Assembly: GCA_029251165.1 (NCBI GenBank)
Contig: JAQXDW010000080.1
Span: 1-64,000 of the forward strand
Source of the DNA: Myxococcota bacterium
GTDB lineage: Bacteria > Myxococcota_A > UBA796
Direction of reading: 5' to 3'
DNA: 64,000 bases
Shown here: positions 1 through 9,800 of the stretch, piece after piece
Layout of the letters: each line of letters opens with the position of its first letter
Numbering within the stretch: position 1 is the stretch's first letter
Made by a program: the position numbers and the translations under genes
Notes under the pieces: model-generated
What the model saw: only the letters and a program-made list of their open reading frames with translations
Database searches by the model: none
Told to the model about the DNA's origin: nothing

Positions 1-2382
1 ATGGTCACGGCGCTGGTCAACGACCTGCGAGCCGTCCAGGCAGACCAGGGCGCGGCGACTGCCGACTGGCGCGTGTCGATGGAGGGGGTCTCGGCGCTGG
101 TCGAGACCCTGACCACAGTGGCCGCGCAGGCAGAGAAGAGCACCACGGTCATGGCCGCCACCCTGCTCCCCGCAACGACAACGGCTGAGACCTTCCGCAC
201 GGCCTCCGACACCCTCGCGACGGTCCTGCCGAGCATCGCAGATGCAGCGGGCAGCTACGAGCGCTCGAAGTCCGCGCTGGATCAGTCGGCAGCGGCCCTT
301 CAGACCGGCACCGAGGGCTACCTCAAGGCCGGCGAGATGGTCACGGCGCTGGTCAACGACCTGCGAGCCGTCCAGGCAGACCAGGGCGCGGCGACTGCCG
401 ACTGGCGCGTGTCGATGGAGGGGGTCTCGGCGCTGATCGAGACCCTGACCACAGTGGCCACGCAGGCGGAGGAGAGCACCGCAGCCATGGCCGCAACCCT
501 GCTTCCCGCAACGGCAACGGCCGAGACCTTCCGCACGGCCTCCGACACCCTCGCGGCGGTCCTGCCGGGCATCGAGAGCACCGCGACGAGCTACATGAAC
601 GCACAGTCAGCGCTGGATTCTTCCACCACCGCGCTCAATCAAAGCACGCGGGGCTATCAGGAGGCCGGCGAGATCGTCCGGAGCCTGGTGGACTCGCTGC
701 AGCAGGTTCAGAGCGACCAGGGCTCGGCGCTGACCTTATGGCAGTCCTCTGTGGAGTCGATGAGCACGCTGATCGGTGACCTCGGCACCGCCTCTGAGGC
801 GGTCAAGGGCAGCGTGGGTGAGCTGTCCAACGTGCTCCCACCGATGGCCTCGGCTGCGGACTCGTTCATGGAAGCCAGCAAGCGGATGTCGATCGCACTG
901 CCCAGCATCGAGGGCGCTGCTGAGAGCTACGACCGCTCTCAGGAGGCCCTCGACACGGCCTCGACCACCCTGCTCTCCAGCACCGAGGGCTACCGGACCG
1001 CCGGAGAGGTGGTCCAGGGAATGCTCACCGAGCTGCACGGAGCACACACCAAAGCGATCTCGCGCATCTCAGCGGGTGTGGACGAAGCGCTGCTGGGGAA
1101 GATGAGATCCGCCGGCGAGCAGCTGATGACCTTCAACCGTCATCAGCAGGCGAGCCTCGGCATCTGGCAGGCCTCCACCGACCAGCTCTCAGAGGTGATG
1201 GGCTCGATGAAGCAGACCGCCACCAGTCTCACTCAGGTCGCGGGCCGACTGGAGCAGACCACCGCGCCCACCCTCACCGCCAGCCTGTCCTTCCAGGCTG
1301 CCGCAGAGGCCCTGTCAGAAGTGATGCCGCGCATCCAGGACAACACTCGCAGCAACGCCGAGATCCGTGGAGCTCTGGAGTCTGCCAGCGCGGCGCTCAG
1401 CAAGGGCACCGACGGCTACAGGGAAGCCGGCGCCGCCGTCGAGCGCATCGTCGCCTCGCTGGAGAGCCAGCACACCGCCACCCTCACCGCTGCTGCGACC
1501 GGCCTGAAGGCTGCCCTGAGCGATCCAATGGACGCTGCCGGTGCAAGGCTGGAGGGCGCGCTGACCGCTCAGGCGGGACTCCTGGCCGCCTGGCAGCAAG
1601 CGCTCTCGCAGTTCACCCCGGCCATCTCTCAGCTTCACCAGTCCACCACCGGACTCTCCAGCCTCGCCGGCCAGTTCCGAGACGCCGCGATCCCAGCTTC
1701 CGACGCTGCCCGAGGCTTTGAGGACGCCGCCCGACGCCTGACCACGCTCTTCCCGCAGCTGGAGTCCTCCGCTGACGGCTACGACCGAATCAACAAGGCC
1801 CTCGCTGCTGCGGCCACGGAGCTGACCGGGGCTGGCGCGTCGTACCAAGCCAGCGGCAAGCAGATGCAGACGCTCCTCAAGGAGCTCCAGCACACCCTGA
1901 AGCTCCAGGTCCTCGGCACCCGAGAATTCAACGGAGCGATGGACAAGGCCGCCCACTTCGTCGACACCATTGGCCCGGCCAGCGAGCGGGTTGAGCGTGC
2001 AGCGGTCGGACTGCATGATGCCGCAGAGAAGACCACCGAGGTGGTGCGCACCGTACAGACCACCGTCGAGATTCAGGACGGCGCGATCGTGCAGATGCGC
2101 GATACCGCAACCACTGTGGTCGATACCCTCAAGCATCAGGCCGCTCACTGGAGCACCTTCCTCTCTGAGATGGGTCGCCTGGAGATGGTCCTGAAGAACA
2201 GCGTGGAGACCCTCAGCAACGAGCTTCCACACAGCATCGACCACACCCTGGTTCACTTCGACGCTGCGCTCGGTGAGGGTGTCGCCCGGATCGGCAGCGC
2301 AATCGAGCGACTGCGCGAGGCCATGGATGATCTCAACGAGCGACTGGAGGGCATGATGGCTGACGGGAATCGTCGACGGTGA
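1..2382 (+). CDS. Long coiled-coil repeat protein, 5' end outside window (possibly ZorA-like tail)
   Basis: The frame is open from base 1. The apparent first ATG is internal, because the first 60 bases recur exactly at 337-396 in mid-repeat, so the true start and any N-terminal domain lie upstream. The visible 793 residues are Ala/Thr/Ser/Glu-rich helix with no membrane segment. They are built of units marked by GYxxAGE-like motifs near residues 106, 218, 330, 472 and 613, so spacing is about 112 then about 141. The first two units are nearly identical in DNA, which implies a recent tandem duplication. The last 80 residues form an acidic amphipathic helix. The stop overlaps the next start (GTGA). 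The long helical tail and C-terminus resemble the tail of ZorA, the MotA-like motor of Zorya anti-phage systems. That would require a MotA-type membrane domain upstream, which I cannot see. A generic cytoskeletal or chemoreceptor-like coiled coil is the alternative. Confidence 0.85.
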   Translation: MVTALVNDLRAVQADQGAATADWRVSMEGVSALVETLTTVAAQAEKSTTVMAATLLPATTTAETFRTASDTLATVLPSIADAAGSYERSKSALDQSAAALQTGTEGYLKAGEMVTALVNDLRAVQADQGAATADWRVSMEGVSALIETLTTVATQAEESTAAMAATLLPATATAETFRTASDTLAAVLPGIESTATSYMNAQSALDSSTTALNQSTRGYQEAGEIVRSLVDSLQQVQSDQGSALTLWQSSVESMSTLIGDLGTASEAVKGSVGELSNVLPPMASAADSFMEASKRMSIALPSIEGAAESYDRSQEALDTASTTLLSSTEGYRTAGEVVQGMLTELHGAHTKAISRISAGVDEALLGKMRSAGEQLMTFNRHQQASLGIWQASTDQLSEVMGSMKQTATSLTQVAGRLEQTTAPTLTASLSFQAAAEALSEVMPRIQDNTRSNAEIRGALESASAALSKGTDGYREAGAAVERIVASLESQHTATLTAAATGLKAALSDPMDAAGARLEGALTAQAGLLAAWQQALSQFTPAISQLHQSTTGLSSLAGQFRDAAIPASDAARGFEDAARRLTTLFPQLESSADGYDRINKALAAAATELTGAGASYQASGKQMQTLLKELQHTLKLQVLGTREFNGAMDKAAHFVDTIGPASERVERAAVGLHDAAEKTTEVVRTVQTTVEIQDGAIVQMRDTATTVVDTLKHQAAHWSTFLSEMGRLEMVLKNSVETLSNELPHSIDHTLVHFDAALGEGVARIGSAIERLREAMDDLNERLEGMMADGNRRR

Positions 2383-3536
2383 GTCTCTTGTCCGCCCGAC
2401 CTGTGACCCTCCAGCGTGCTGTCGATGGCATGGCTGCGCCGAAGGGTGACCATCCCGCTACGCCGCTGCGAATTGCCGCTCAGCGTGACCGCCTCCTGGC
2501 GATCCCGGTCGCGGAGCTGGCCCACTACCGCATCAACGCCCGAGCGCTGGCGATCCTCCCGATCCTGGCGGTTGAGATCACCAACACACCGCTTCGGCAG
2601 CGGGTCATCGCGCTCTCGATTGCCCAGGCAGAGCAGCTGACCTGGTCGACCCTCGCCCGGCTGCTGCCGTGGATCTACATGGTCGATGATTTTCGGCGGA
2701 AGATTCACTCCCGAGCCCGAAAGTCTCCCCCGCCCACAAATGCCCCGCGCTGGCTGCGCGTGCACTGGCGCAGCGCGCTGGGTCGCGAGAGCCCTGCGGC
2801 AGCGCTGGCCGAGGTTGGACTCTCCACAGAGCACACCCTCGCCCGACTGCTGGCGCACCTCCAGATCCCATACGGCACCCCGCTCGCCACCGCTGTTCTC
2901 AGCGCAGTGGTGCACAGCCGAGACGACACCTGGCTCGCCGCTCAGCCGTTCACCGAGACGCTTCGATTCATCGAGTCCAGCGGCGCAGCGCCCTCCGTTC
3001 GTGTCCCACTTGTCCGCCGAATCCTGGCCCGCTACGCCAGCCGGATTCGGGATCCCGACGAGCTGGAAGGCGCGATGCTGGAGCTGATGCTGCTGGCGCG
3101 TCAGCAGCTCGCTGGCTGGCCACGGTCCCACTCTGGAGCCTGGAGCGGACTGCCTGCGGGAGTGCTCCTCGCCTGTCGGTGGTGTCAGCGCAGAGACGAA
3201 CTCATCGAGGTCTTTGGTGTCGACGACTTCCGAGTCGCAGGCTGGATACCATGGCTTCGATACATCGAGCGAATCGAGCGAGCAGGTCCAGTGGTCGGGG
3301 TGACCATCGGCACCCGCATCTTTGCTGAGCCGGCCGATGCACCGACGATCTGCCGGGTCTACTCCCCGCCGACCTGGCGCGACTTCATGCGGCGGCAGGC
3401 CGACAGTGAGCTCCCCCTTCCGCCGCCGCGCCCTGAAGTTCGGCTCTCTGGAGACCAGGAAAGCCGCCCGGAGATTGACCGGTTTATCCTCGACCGGTGT
3501 GGACTTGGGCTCATCCATACACAGCCTTCTGACTAA
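2379..3536 (+). CDS. Uncharacterised 385-aa protein coupled to the coiled-coil gene
   Basis: The GTG start overlaps the preceding TGA (GTGA), so it is translated with the coiled-coil gene and probably works with it. The 385-residue product is predicted soluble and mostly helical, rich in Leu, Ala and Arg, with no signal peptide or membrane segment. Its second half is Trp-rich, with WIPWLRYIERIE near residue 290 and TWRDFMRRQ near 332, followed by a Pro-rich stretch. I do not recognise a domain with confidence. If the upstream gene is a ZorA-like component, a ZorC-like (EH-signature) protein would be expected nearby and this is the only candidate in view. However, it is shorter than ZorC proteins and the E/H signature is not evident. 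The coding call is firm and the function is unknown. Confidence 0.85.
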   Translation: MSLLSARPVTLQRAVDGMAAPKGDHPATPLRIAAQRDRLLAIPVAELAHYRINARALAILPILAVEITNTPLRQRVIALSIAQAEQLTWSTLARLLPWIYMVDDFRRKIHSRARKSPPPTNAPRWLRVHWRSALGRESPAAALAEVGLSTEHTLARLLAHLQIPYGTPLATAVLSAVVHSRDDTWLAAQPFTETLRFIESSGAAPSVRVPLVRRILARYASRIRDPDELEGAMLELMLLARQQLAGWPRSHSGAWSGLPAGVLLACRWCQRRDELIEVFGVDDFRVAGWIPWLRYIERIERAGPVVGVTIGTRIFAEPADAPTICRVYSPPTWRDFMRRQADSELPLPPPRPEVRLSGDQESRPEIDRFILDRCGLGLIHTQPSD

Positions 3537-3570
3537 ACGGAAGAGTGGATCAAGGGTAGACTTTAAACAG

Positions 3571-4791
3571 ATGCACCCACTCGATCTTGTCATCTCAACA
3601 TCGGATCGCCATCCGCTGGACACCCTCTTGCTGGGAACGGTGGTTGCGGGTCGCTATAAGGTCATCGAGTTGCTCGCCCGTGGCAGCCGGGGCCGGGTCT
3701 ACCGGGGAGAGCAGGTCTCTCTGAGCCGACCGGTCGCCCTGAAGATCCTCCCGGGAGCCTCCGAGGATCGCCACATCCACCACAAGCGTTTCCTCCGCGA
3801 GGCCTCGACCTGCGCCCTCCTCCGCCACCCGAACACCATCACCATCTATGACTACGGTGAGCTGAAGGTCAGCGGGGTGGATCTGCTGTTCATCGCCATG
3901 GAGTTCATCGAGGGCCACTCGCTGGCTGAGCTGCTGGTGAAAGAGCAGCGCCTGTCAATGGACCGGGCCCTGCGCATCACCTGGGAGATCGCTCGCGCCC
4001 TCCGCAGCGCGCACCGGGCCGGGGTGATCCATCGGGACCTCAAGCCAGCCAACGTGATGGTCACCGACACCCCCGAGGGTGAGCTGATCAAGGTCGTCGA
4101 CTTCGGCATCGCCAAGATCACCCTCGATGGTGCAGAGTCGATCACCCTCGATGACCGCGTGGTCGGCTCACCGCAGTACATGGCCCCCGAGCAGGTGCTC
4201 GACGGCGAGGTCAGCCCTCGCAGCGACATCTACGCCCTCGGCGTGCTCCTGTACGAGCTGCTCAGCGGCACGGTCCCGTTCCCTGGTCGCGGCGCCACCC
4301 AGACGATGATGGCGCAGATCCATCAGCCGCCTCCATCCCTCGATGTTCCTGGTCTTCCAGCGGCAGTGAGCGGCCTGGTGATGCGCTGCCTGGAGAAAGA
4401 TCCCCGGCGTCGGTTCAACGACACCGCCGAGCTGATGGTGGCGCTGCGAGAGCTGGAGTGGGCGGACGACGAGCCGATGGAGACCAGCGAGTCAACGATG
4501 TGGGACCTGCCCCGTCCGCCAGTCGATCTGCTGGAGGACAGCGCGGACTTTGCGAACGAACAGACCGGAGACACCGAGCACAGCGGCATGTTTCGCGCAG
4601 AGGATCTGACGGTTCCCCGGATCCGCCCCGTCGAGCATACGGAGTCCGAGCTGACCGAGATCAGCGCGCGCGAGCCGGTCGCCGAGGAGGGCACTCCTGG
4701 GCACTACCGCCGGATGCTGATGGGTGCGATGCTCCTCAATGCCATTCTCCTGGCGTTCGTCATTCTCTTGCTGCTGACCCGTGGAATCTGA
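3571..4791 (+). CDS. Membrane-anchored Hanks-type Ser/Thr protein kinase
   Basis: Eukaryote-type Ser/Thr kinase of 406 residues. The ATG at 3571 is preferred because it puts the glycine-rich loop about 35 residues in. The same frame runs upstream to 3322, but only inside the previous gene. Visible motifs are the ATP-binding loop ARGSRGRVY (36-44; the first Gly of GxGxxG is Ala), Lys58 in VALKIL, the catalytic loop HRDLKPAN (154-161), DFG (177-179) and MAPE (204-207). The C-terminal third is an acidic, Ser/Thr-rich linker ending in one hydrophobic span (about residues 380-403), so the kinase domain faces the cytoplasm. All catalytic residues are present and it should be active. It lies 34 bases after the preceding gene, so co-transcription is plausible. 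No PASTA or other sensor domain follows the membrane span, so its signal is unknown. Confidence 0.95.
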   Translation: MHPLDLVISTSDRHPLDTLLLGTVVAGRYKVIELLARGSRGRVYRGEQVSLSRPVALKILPGASEDRHIHHKRFLREASTCALLRHPNTITIYDYGELKVSGVDLLFIAMEFIEGHSLAELLVKEQRLSMDRALRITWEIARALRSAHRAGVIHRDLKPANVMVTDTPEGELIKVVDFGIAKITLDGAESITLDDRVVGSPQYMAPEQVLDGEVSPRSDIYALGVLLYELLSGTVPFPGRGATQTMMAQIHQPPPSLDVPGLPAAVSGLVMRCLEKDPRRRFNDTAELMVALRELEWADDEPMETSESTMWDLPRPPVDLLEDSADFANEQTGDTEHSGMFRAEDLTVPRIRPVEHTESELTEISAREPVAEEGTPGHYRRMLMGAMLLNAILLAFVILLLLTRGI

Positions 4792-4821
4792 AGGCAACGA
4801 CAGCCTCAGAGAGCGCTCCCC

Positions 4822-4867
4822 GCCGCTCGGCGGCCGACCACCGCACACCTCCCTCCGCGAGCGGAGG
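4822..4867. terminator. Two strong adjacent hairpins after the kinase gene
   Basis: Two GC-rich inverted repeats follow the kinase stop: GCCGC/GCGGC at 4822-4834 with a 3-base loop and CCTCCG/CGGAGG at 4852-4867 with a 4-base loop. Neither is followed by a T-run, so an intrinsic terminator is only a guess. The rest of 4792-5018 shows nothing recognisable. Confidence 0.35.
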
Positions 4868-5018
4868 CGCAGCCCGCGCAGCGCACGCGGCCACCGTGCT
4901 CATCGGTGACGGGATCACATCCGCTCGGCGAGGATGTCCTTCACGATGATGTCACCCGGCACCCCTGCTCGTTGCCTTAGATGCAGTGCGGCACCCCTCA
5001 ATCTCTTGGGAGAATGTG

Positions 5019-6680
5019 ATGCTGATTCTGTCACTGCTGATCGGCTGCAACAAAGACCGCGAGCCCGAGCCGATCGCCTCCGCTCAGGACACGGCTCCAG
5101 AGACCAGCCTCACCCTCCTGGTCCCCGAGGATGTCGCCTGGATGCCGACCGGAGCGGCGCAGGTCAGCGGCCAGGCCAGGGGCATGACCACCCTGACCCT
5201 CAACGGAGCATCGATCCCCGCTGAGACCGACACCTTCTCGGAGAGCGTCACCCTCACCCGTGGGCTCAACCACATCGTGGTCAGCGGCGTAGACGTCGGC
5301 GGCGACACCCTCACCGACAAGGCCACCGTGCTCGCCGGAGAGTTCGCCAGCCCCGGCGACACCATGACCGACGCCCTGAGCACACACATCGGCCTCTCTG
5401 GCCTGGATGCCATCGGTGCGCTCGCTGCTGGGGCGCTGGATCCGTCCCTGCTCCTGGACAAAGAGGGCACGATAAACCCAATCTATGCCGCCGAGCCGCT
5501 GCCAGGGAACACCCTCTACGCCGATCTTGCCGGCCTGACCTTCTCTCCCGCCGACATCGCCATTCTGCCCACGACCGGTGCCCTGGAGGTGACTGTCACC
5601 CTGCCGGATCTGCTCATCGACCTCGACGCCTACGGGGAGGTCGTCTGGCTCGACTACGGCCTCGATCTCCAGATGACCGCTGAGGCCGCGATCATCACCG
5701 CAGAGGTCATGATCACGGCAGAGAATGGCGAGCTGGAGGTCACCATGCTCGATCCGGCGATCAGCCTGGAGGGGTTCGCCTACGACCTCTCCATCCTGCC
5801 AGACTTCATCGAGGGCTACCTGTTCGTCGAGACCATCCAGGGCACCGTCGAGGACATGCTGGTCGAGCAGGCAAACACCCTGGTCCCCGCGATGATCGAT
5901 GAGACGCTGACCGGACTGGAGTTCGCCTACACCGTTCCGATCCTCGACTCCGTGCTCTCGCTCGCCGCAGCGTTCGATGGCGTCGACATCACTGCTGATG
6001 GCGTGGCGCTGGACATGGGGGTGGACATCTCCGTTCCCGGCACCGGTACCGTGAGCTACGCCGGCTACCTCGCCGCGCCGCTCAGCAGCATCCCGGCGCA
6101 CGACGTACTCGATCCCCTCTCCCTCGTGCTCTCCGATGACCTGCTCAACCGCGCACTGTTTGAGCTGTGGCGGGGTGGAGTGATGGACCTCACCCTGTCC
6201 ACCGATGACGGCAGCCTCGATCCCGTCGCCATGGATGGCCTCCCCCTCGACACCGCAACCGTCCATGTCAGCCCGCAGCTTCCCCCGGTCATCGTCAACG
6301 GAGAGACCGGGCTGCTGCTCCAGGCAGGCGCAGTGGATGTCGTGGCATACACCCCAGGGGCCAGCTTCGGGGAGTACATTTCGCTGCGGCTGACCGTGAG
6401 CGCGGATGCCTCCTTCTCGGTCATCGACGGCATCGTCCAGCCACAGCTCGGCGCGCTCGACTTGGACATTGAGATCATGGAGAGTGACTGGGGAATACCA
6501 AATTCCAGCATTCCCGAGATGGTGGACTGGATGCTTCCTCAAGAAGATCTGCTCGCGATGGTCAGCGATGTCGGCGTTGCGCTCCCGTCTCTAGGTGGAA
6601 TCACGATGTCAAGTGCAGAACTACAACGCAGTAAAGAAAGCCTCTACAGCGTAATTTCAATCGATCTCACTGTGAAATAG
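5019..6680 (+). CDS. Large lipoprotein with TULIP/BPI-like features
   Basis: Predicted lipoprotein of 553 residues. The ATG at 5019 is chosen because GGGAG lies six bases upstream and the product then begins MLILSLLIGC, a compact signal peptide and lipobox. A GTG at 4986 would bury that signal. After a short acidic linker come alternating hydrophobic beta segments with paired repeats. Around residues 375-395 the stretch LLNRALFELWRGGVMDL resembles the conserved core of lipid-binding BPI/LBP (TULIP) proteins, where a similar segment packs against bound lipid. I infer a periplasmic or outer-membrane lipid-binding protein; this rests on local resemblance only. The last ~30 codons are much more AT-rich than the rest of the gene, just before the retron operon. 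Confidence 0.85.
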   Translation: MLILSLLIGCNKDREPEPIASAQDTAPETSLTLLVPEDVAWMPTGAAQVSGQARGMTTLTLNGASIPAETDTFSESVTLTRGLNHIVVSGVDVGGDTLTDKATVLAGEFASPGDTMTDALSTHIGLSGLDAIGALAAGALDPSLLLDKEGTINPIYAAEPLPGNTLYADLAGLTFSPADIAILPTTGALEVTVTLPDLLIDLDAYGEVVWLDYGLDLQMTAEAAIITAEVMITAENGELEVTMLDPAISLEGFAYDLSILPDFIEGYLFVETIQGTVEDMLVEQANTLVPAMIDETLTGLEFAYTVPILDSVLSLAAAFDGVDITADGVALDMGVDISVPGTGTVSYAGYLAAPLSSIPAHDVLDPLSLVLSDDLLNRALFELWRGGVMDLTLSTDDGSLDPVAMDGLPLDTATVHVSPQLPPVIVNGETGLLLQAGAVDVVAYTPGASFGEYISLRLTVSADASFSVIDGIVQPQLGALDLDIEIMESDWGIPNSSIPEMVDWMLPQEDLLAMVSDVGVALPSLGGITMSSAELQRSKESLYSVISIDLTVK

Positions 6681-6803
6681 AGGCTTCTATACGCTTGGTC
6701 TTTTTTAGACCTGCGCTATCCTGGAAGGAGCCGTTACGGCCATGTGTGTGCTGACCGGATTCGACTTCCCGTCAGACAGCACACTCGTCCCAGGAGTGGC
6801 CCC
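6681..6803 (+). promoter_or_regulatory. Leader of the retron operon; candidate promoter and structured RNA
   Basis: This 123-base AT-richer gap precedes the reverse transcriptase operon. It holds GGTCTTTTTTAGACC (6697-6711), the palindrome GCCGTTACGGC (6730-6740) and an 8-bp perfect inverted repeat GTGTGCTG/CAGCACAC (6746-6753 with 6777-6784) enclosing a smaller CTGAC/GTCAG stem. TTGGTC (6695-6700) and TATCCT (6717-6722), 16 bases apart, form a weak sigma70-like promoter. It is the most likely place in the operon for a msr-msd RNA, although it is short for one and I cannot assign the branching guanosine or the a1/a2 arms. Confidence 0.4.
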
Positions 6804-9800
6804 TTGTTTCAACTGACCTCCCAGGATCGCTCTCTCTATGAGGACGGCACCCTCTCCGCAGAAGGCCTGAGCAGCGCCTTCAAGCGGCGAGATCCCCGCA
6901 TGGCTGAGTATCTCGTCAAGCTGGTGATCCTCGATCCCGCGCCGGCTGGGTTCCTCGATGCCGTCAAAGAGAAGAAGCCAAACTACTTTAAGTTTCTCCG
7001 CGAGCTCACTGGACAGGACTGGACCCGCCGCATCGATGCAAAGGATCCAACTCTGCCCGGCCAGCCCGGCTACTCCCGGCGGCACCGCACCACGGTCATC
7101 GCCGAGCAGCACGGCGAGACCTGGAAAGAGCTTGAGCACGCCGACCGACTGGAGATCCTCCCCGATCGCCTCGGCGTCTGGTCGGTCATCGAGCAGCTCT
7201 ACGCTGATCCGAGCGCCTGGTCCCGCTCTGCGCTGCTCGCCATCATCGAGAGCGTGCCCCTGAAGTGGGGGCCCTGGCGTGCGCTGAAGCGGATCTACAA
7301 GGCCGCAATGCTCGACCAGGACTGGGAGATCTTTGCAGCCCTCATCGTCCGATGCGATCGCGAGGTCAGCCGCGGCGACATCCGCTCCGATCTCTCGCTC
7401 CGCGCTCCTCTTGTTCCCAACGACGACAACGTCCTCGAGAGCCTGTACGTCTCCTGGGGCAACAAGCCGGTCAGCACCCGCTCCTTCTACTGGAACGACT
7501 CTCGCTCACGCGCCCGCGATGTCAGCGTCCGCACCCTGGAGTACCTCCTCCGCCGGACCCAGCGGTTCCTGCTGGAGCTGGCCCGCGCCCAGCCGACCGC
7601 CTTCGCACCGATCGCGACTGAGATCCTGATTCGCTACAGCAGCAACTCCCGGTGCAACCAGGCCTGGCTGATGGAGGACAAGGAGCTGTGGGTACACAGC
7701 ATCAGTCCCCTCATGCGGATCGTAGAGCTGTCCGCGAACAACCGCATCCTGGAGTTCGCGTTCTCCATCCTGGAGAGCCGCTTCCGCGAGCAGCTGAAGG
7801 TCGCCGACTCTGCCTGGATCACCCGCCTGGCGCTCTCCGAGCGTCGTACGTCGCGTCGCATGGCTGTCCGCTGGTTCTTGGAGCCCCTCTGCGGTCACGA
7901 GCAGGGTCGCTTCCACGAGGTCGGGCTACAGCGCGCAGTGGTCGCCTTCCTCGACTACAACGACGAGACCAGCTCCGGCGATGAGCGCTGGAGCAGCTGG
8001 TCGGAGCAGCGGTGGCATCGCTCCTGGAATTCGGACGCTGGCGACACCATGTGGCCGGTTCTCGCCCGCCAGTTTGCCCTCGACTACATCAAGGGCAGCT
8101 ATGCGGTCATCGCAAGCGCCCTCCCACTGGAGAAGGTGCTCTGGCTCCTGCGCAATAAGAACCAGGCGTACCGAGATGTCGGAGAGTTCCTTCTCTATCC
8201 CGGTGAGGGAGACTCTCCCTACGGTGACCAGCTCACCCTGTCGGTCTGGACGGAGCTGCTTGAGGACTCCACCACCTTCGACTTCGCTGCCCGCGCAATT
8301 CGCACGAAGTTCTCCGGGGTCCAGCTGACAGCGGCCTGGTACGCCGAGCGACTGCTGAGCACACACAGCGCGGTCCGTGAGCTGGCCACCAGCCTGCTTC
8401 GCGACGAGACCAAGTTCCGCGCAGACGACGACTGGCGCAGCTTCCACATGACGATCGCCCGATCTCATAAAGCACAGGCCGACATCCTCCAGCGCTCGCT
8501 GTACCAGCTCTCCCGCAAGGACGACGACGGTCACGCCGACATCGATGACCTCCCGGCGACCTTCTTCCGCGCGCTGCTCACCCACCCCTCCTGCCACACC
8601 TCCGTCATCGACTGGGTCGATGGTGGCCGGGTCCCCCTCGCTCACCTCTCGACCGCGTTTCTCCGAGAGCTGTCCGCGAAGGCAGAGTGGGAAGAGCACG
8701 GCTGGGAGTCCTTCCTCGAAGAAGAGCGCATCGAAGCGCACGAGAAGCTCGGCTACCTCTCCGCGGTCGGCACCGCAGCCCGGCGCTGGCTGATCAACGA
8801 GGCAAGCCTGTCTGACCTCGGCGTGGACTGGGCCCTGGCGCGGGTCGAGCGGTTCGAGTCCAGCTACAACTTCGTCCGGGATCTGTTCCGTCGCGACGTC
8901 ACCTTCAGCCAGCTGGCAGCAGAAGGCGGCACCAGCACAGACGGCGTCCACGCCATCCTCGACAAGATCATCGCCCAGAAGGATGCCAGCAGCACCCAGG
9001 CAAACTTCTACAAGAAGTTCCTGCTCCTGCGTCACCCCCTGGCCCGGCGAGACACGGATCCCAACCTTCCGCCGCTCTCTGACGACCTCACCCTGCCCCG
9101 CACGGCGCTGACGTTCGCGCGCTTCTCTGAGATGAGCGCCGACGAGCGCGCGCCGATCCGGGCGCTGGCGATGACGCTGGGACGCTATGAGATGGCCCGC
9201 TGGACAGAGACGGAGCCCCTGAGCTTCAGCACCCTCAAGCCTCTCGTCCGGGACGCCTTCCACGACGTCCGCCAGTACATCGTCACCGCGATGACCAATC
9301 CCCGACGACCCGAGAGCCGCATCGACGTCTCGCTGGAGACCTTCGAGACCGCAGATCTCTACACCTGGTGCTTCGATGCCCGCCGCGATCTCCGCGAGCT
9401 GGGCATGCAGGTCATCCTCCAGCTGCCCGAGCGCTTCGGCCAGCCCGCCCAGCTTCTCCAGCTCTCCGAGAGCCGGGATCGTCGGGTCCGTGAGCTGGTG
9501 ATCTCCGTCATCTGGCGTCAGTTCCGCGCGCTCGAGGTCACCAGCGGCTGGAAGCCCAACGAGAAGAGCGTCGTGCCCCAGAGCCTGTCCCTGGCCGCCA
9601 GCCAGCGGGTGGTCGCGCTCGCAGGCGCGCCGCCGACAGGCATGAAGCCTTCGGATGTCAAGAAGACCCGCAAGTACCTCGGCAGCGGTGTCGCGGAGTC
9701 GGTCGATGTCCAGATCACCGCACGAGAGGTCTTCCGAGACTTTGTGCGCGCCGTGCTGTTCCAGATCCCACCGGTGAGGCAGTCTCCCAAGCTCCCAGCG

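Noticed and set aside
6744..6803. GTG at 6744 as start of the first retron gene
   Set aside because: The 13-base spacing to the nearest ribosome-binding sequence is poor and it would translate the leader hairpin; AGGAG-TTG at 6804 is better.
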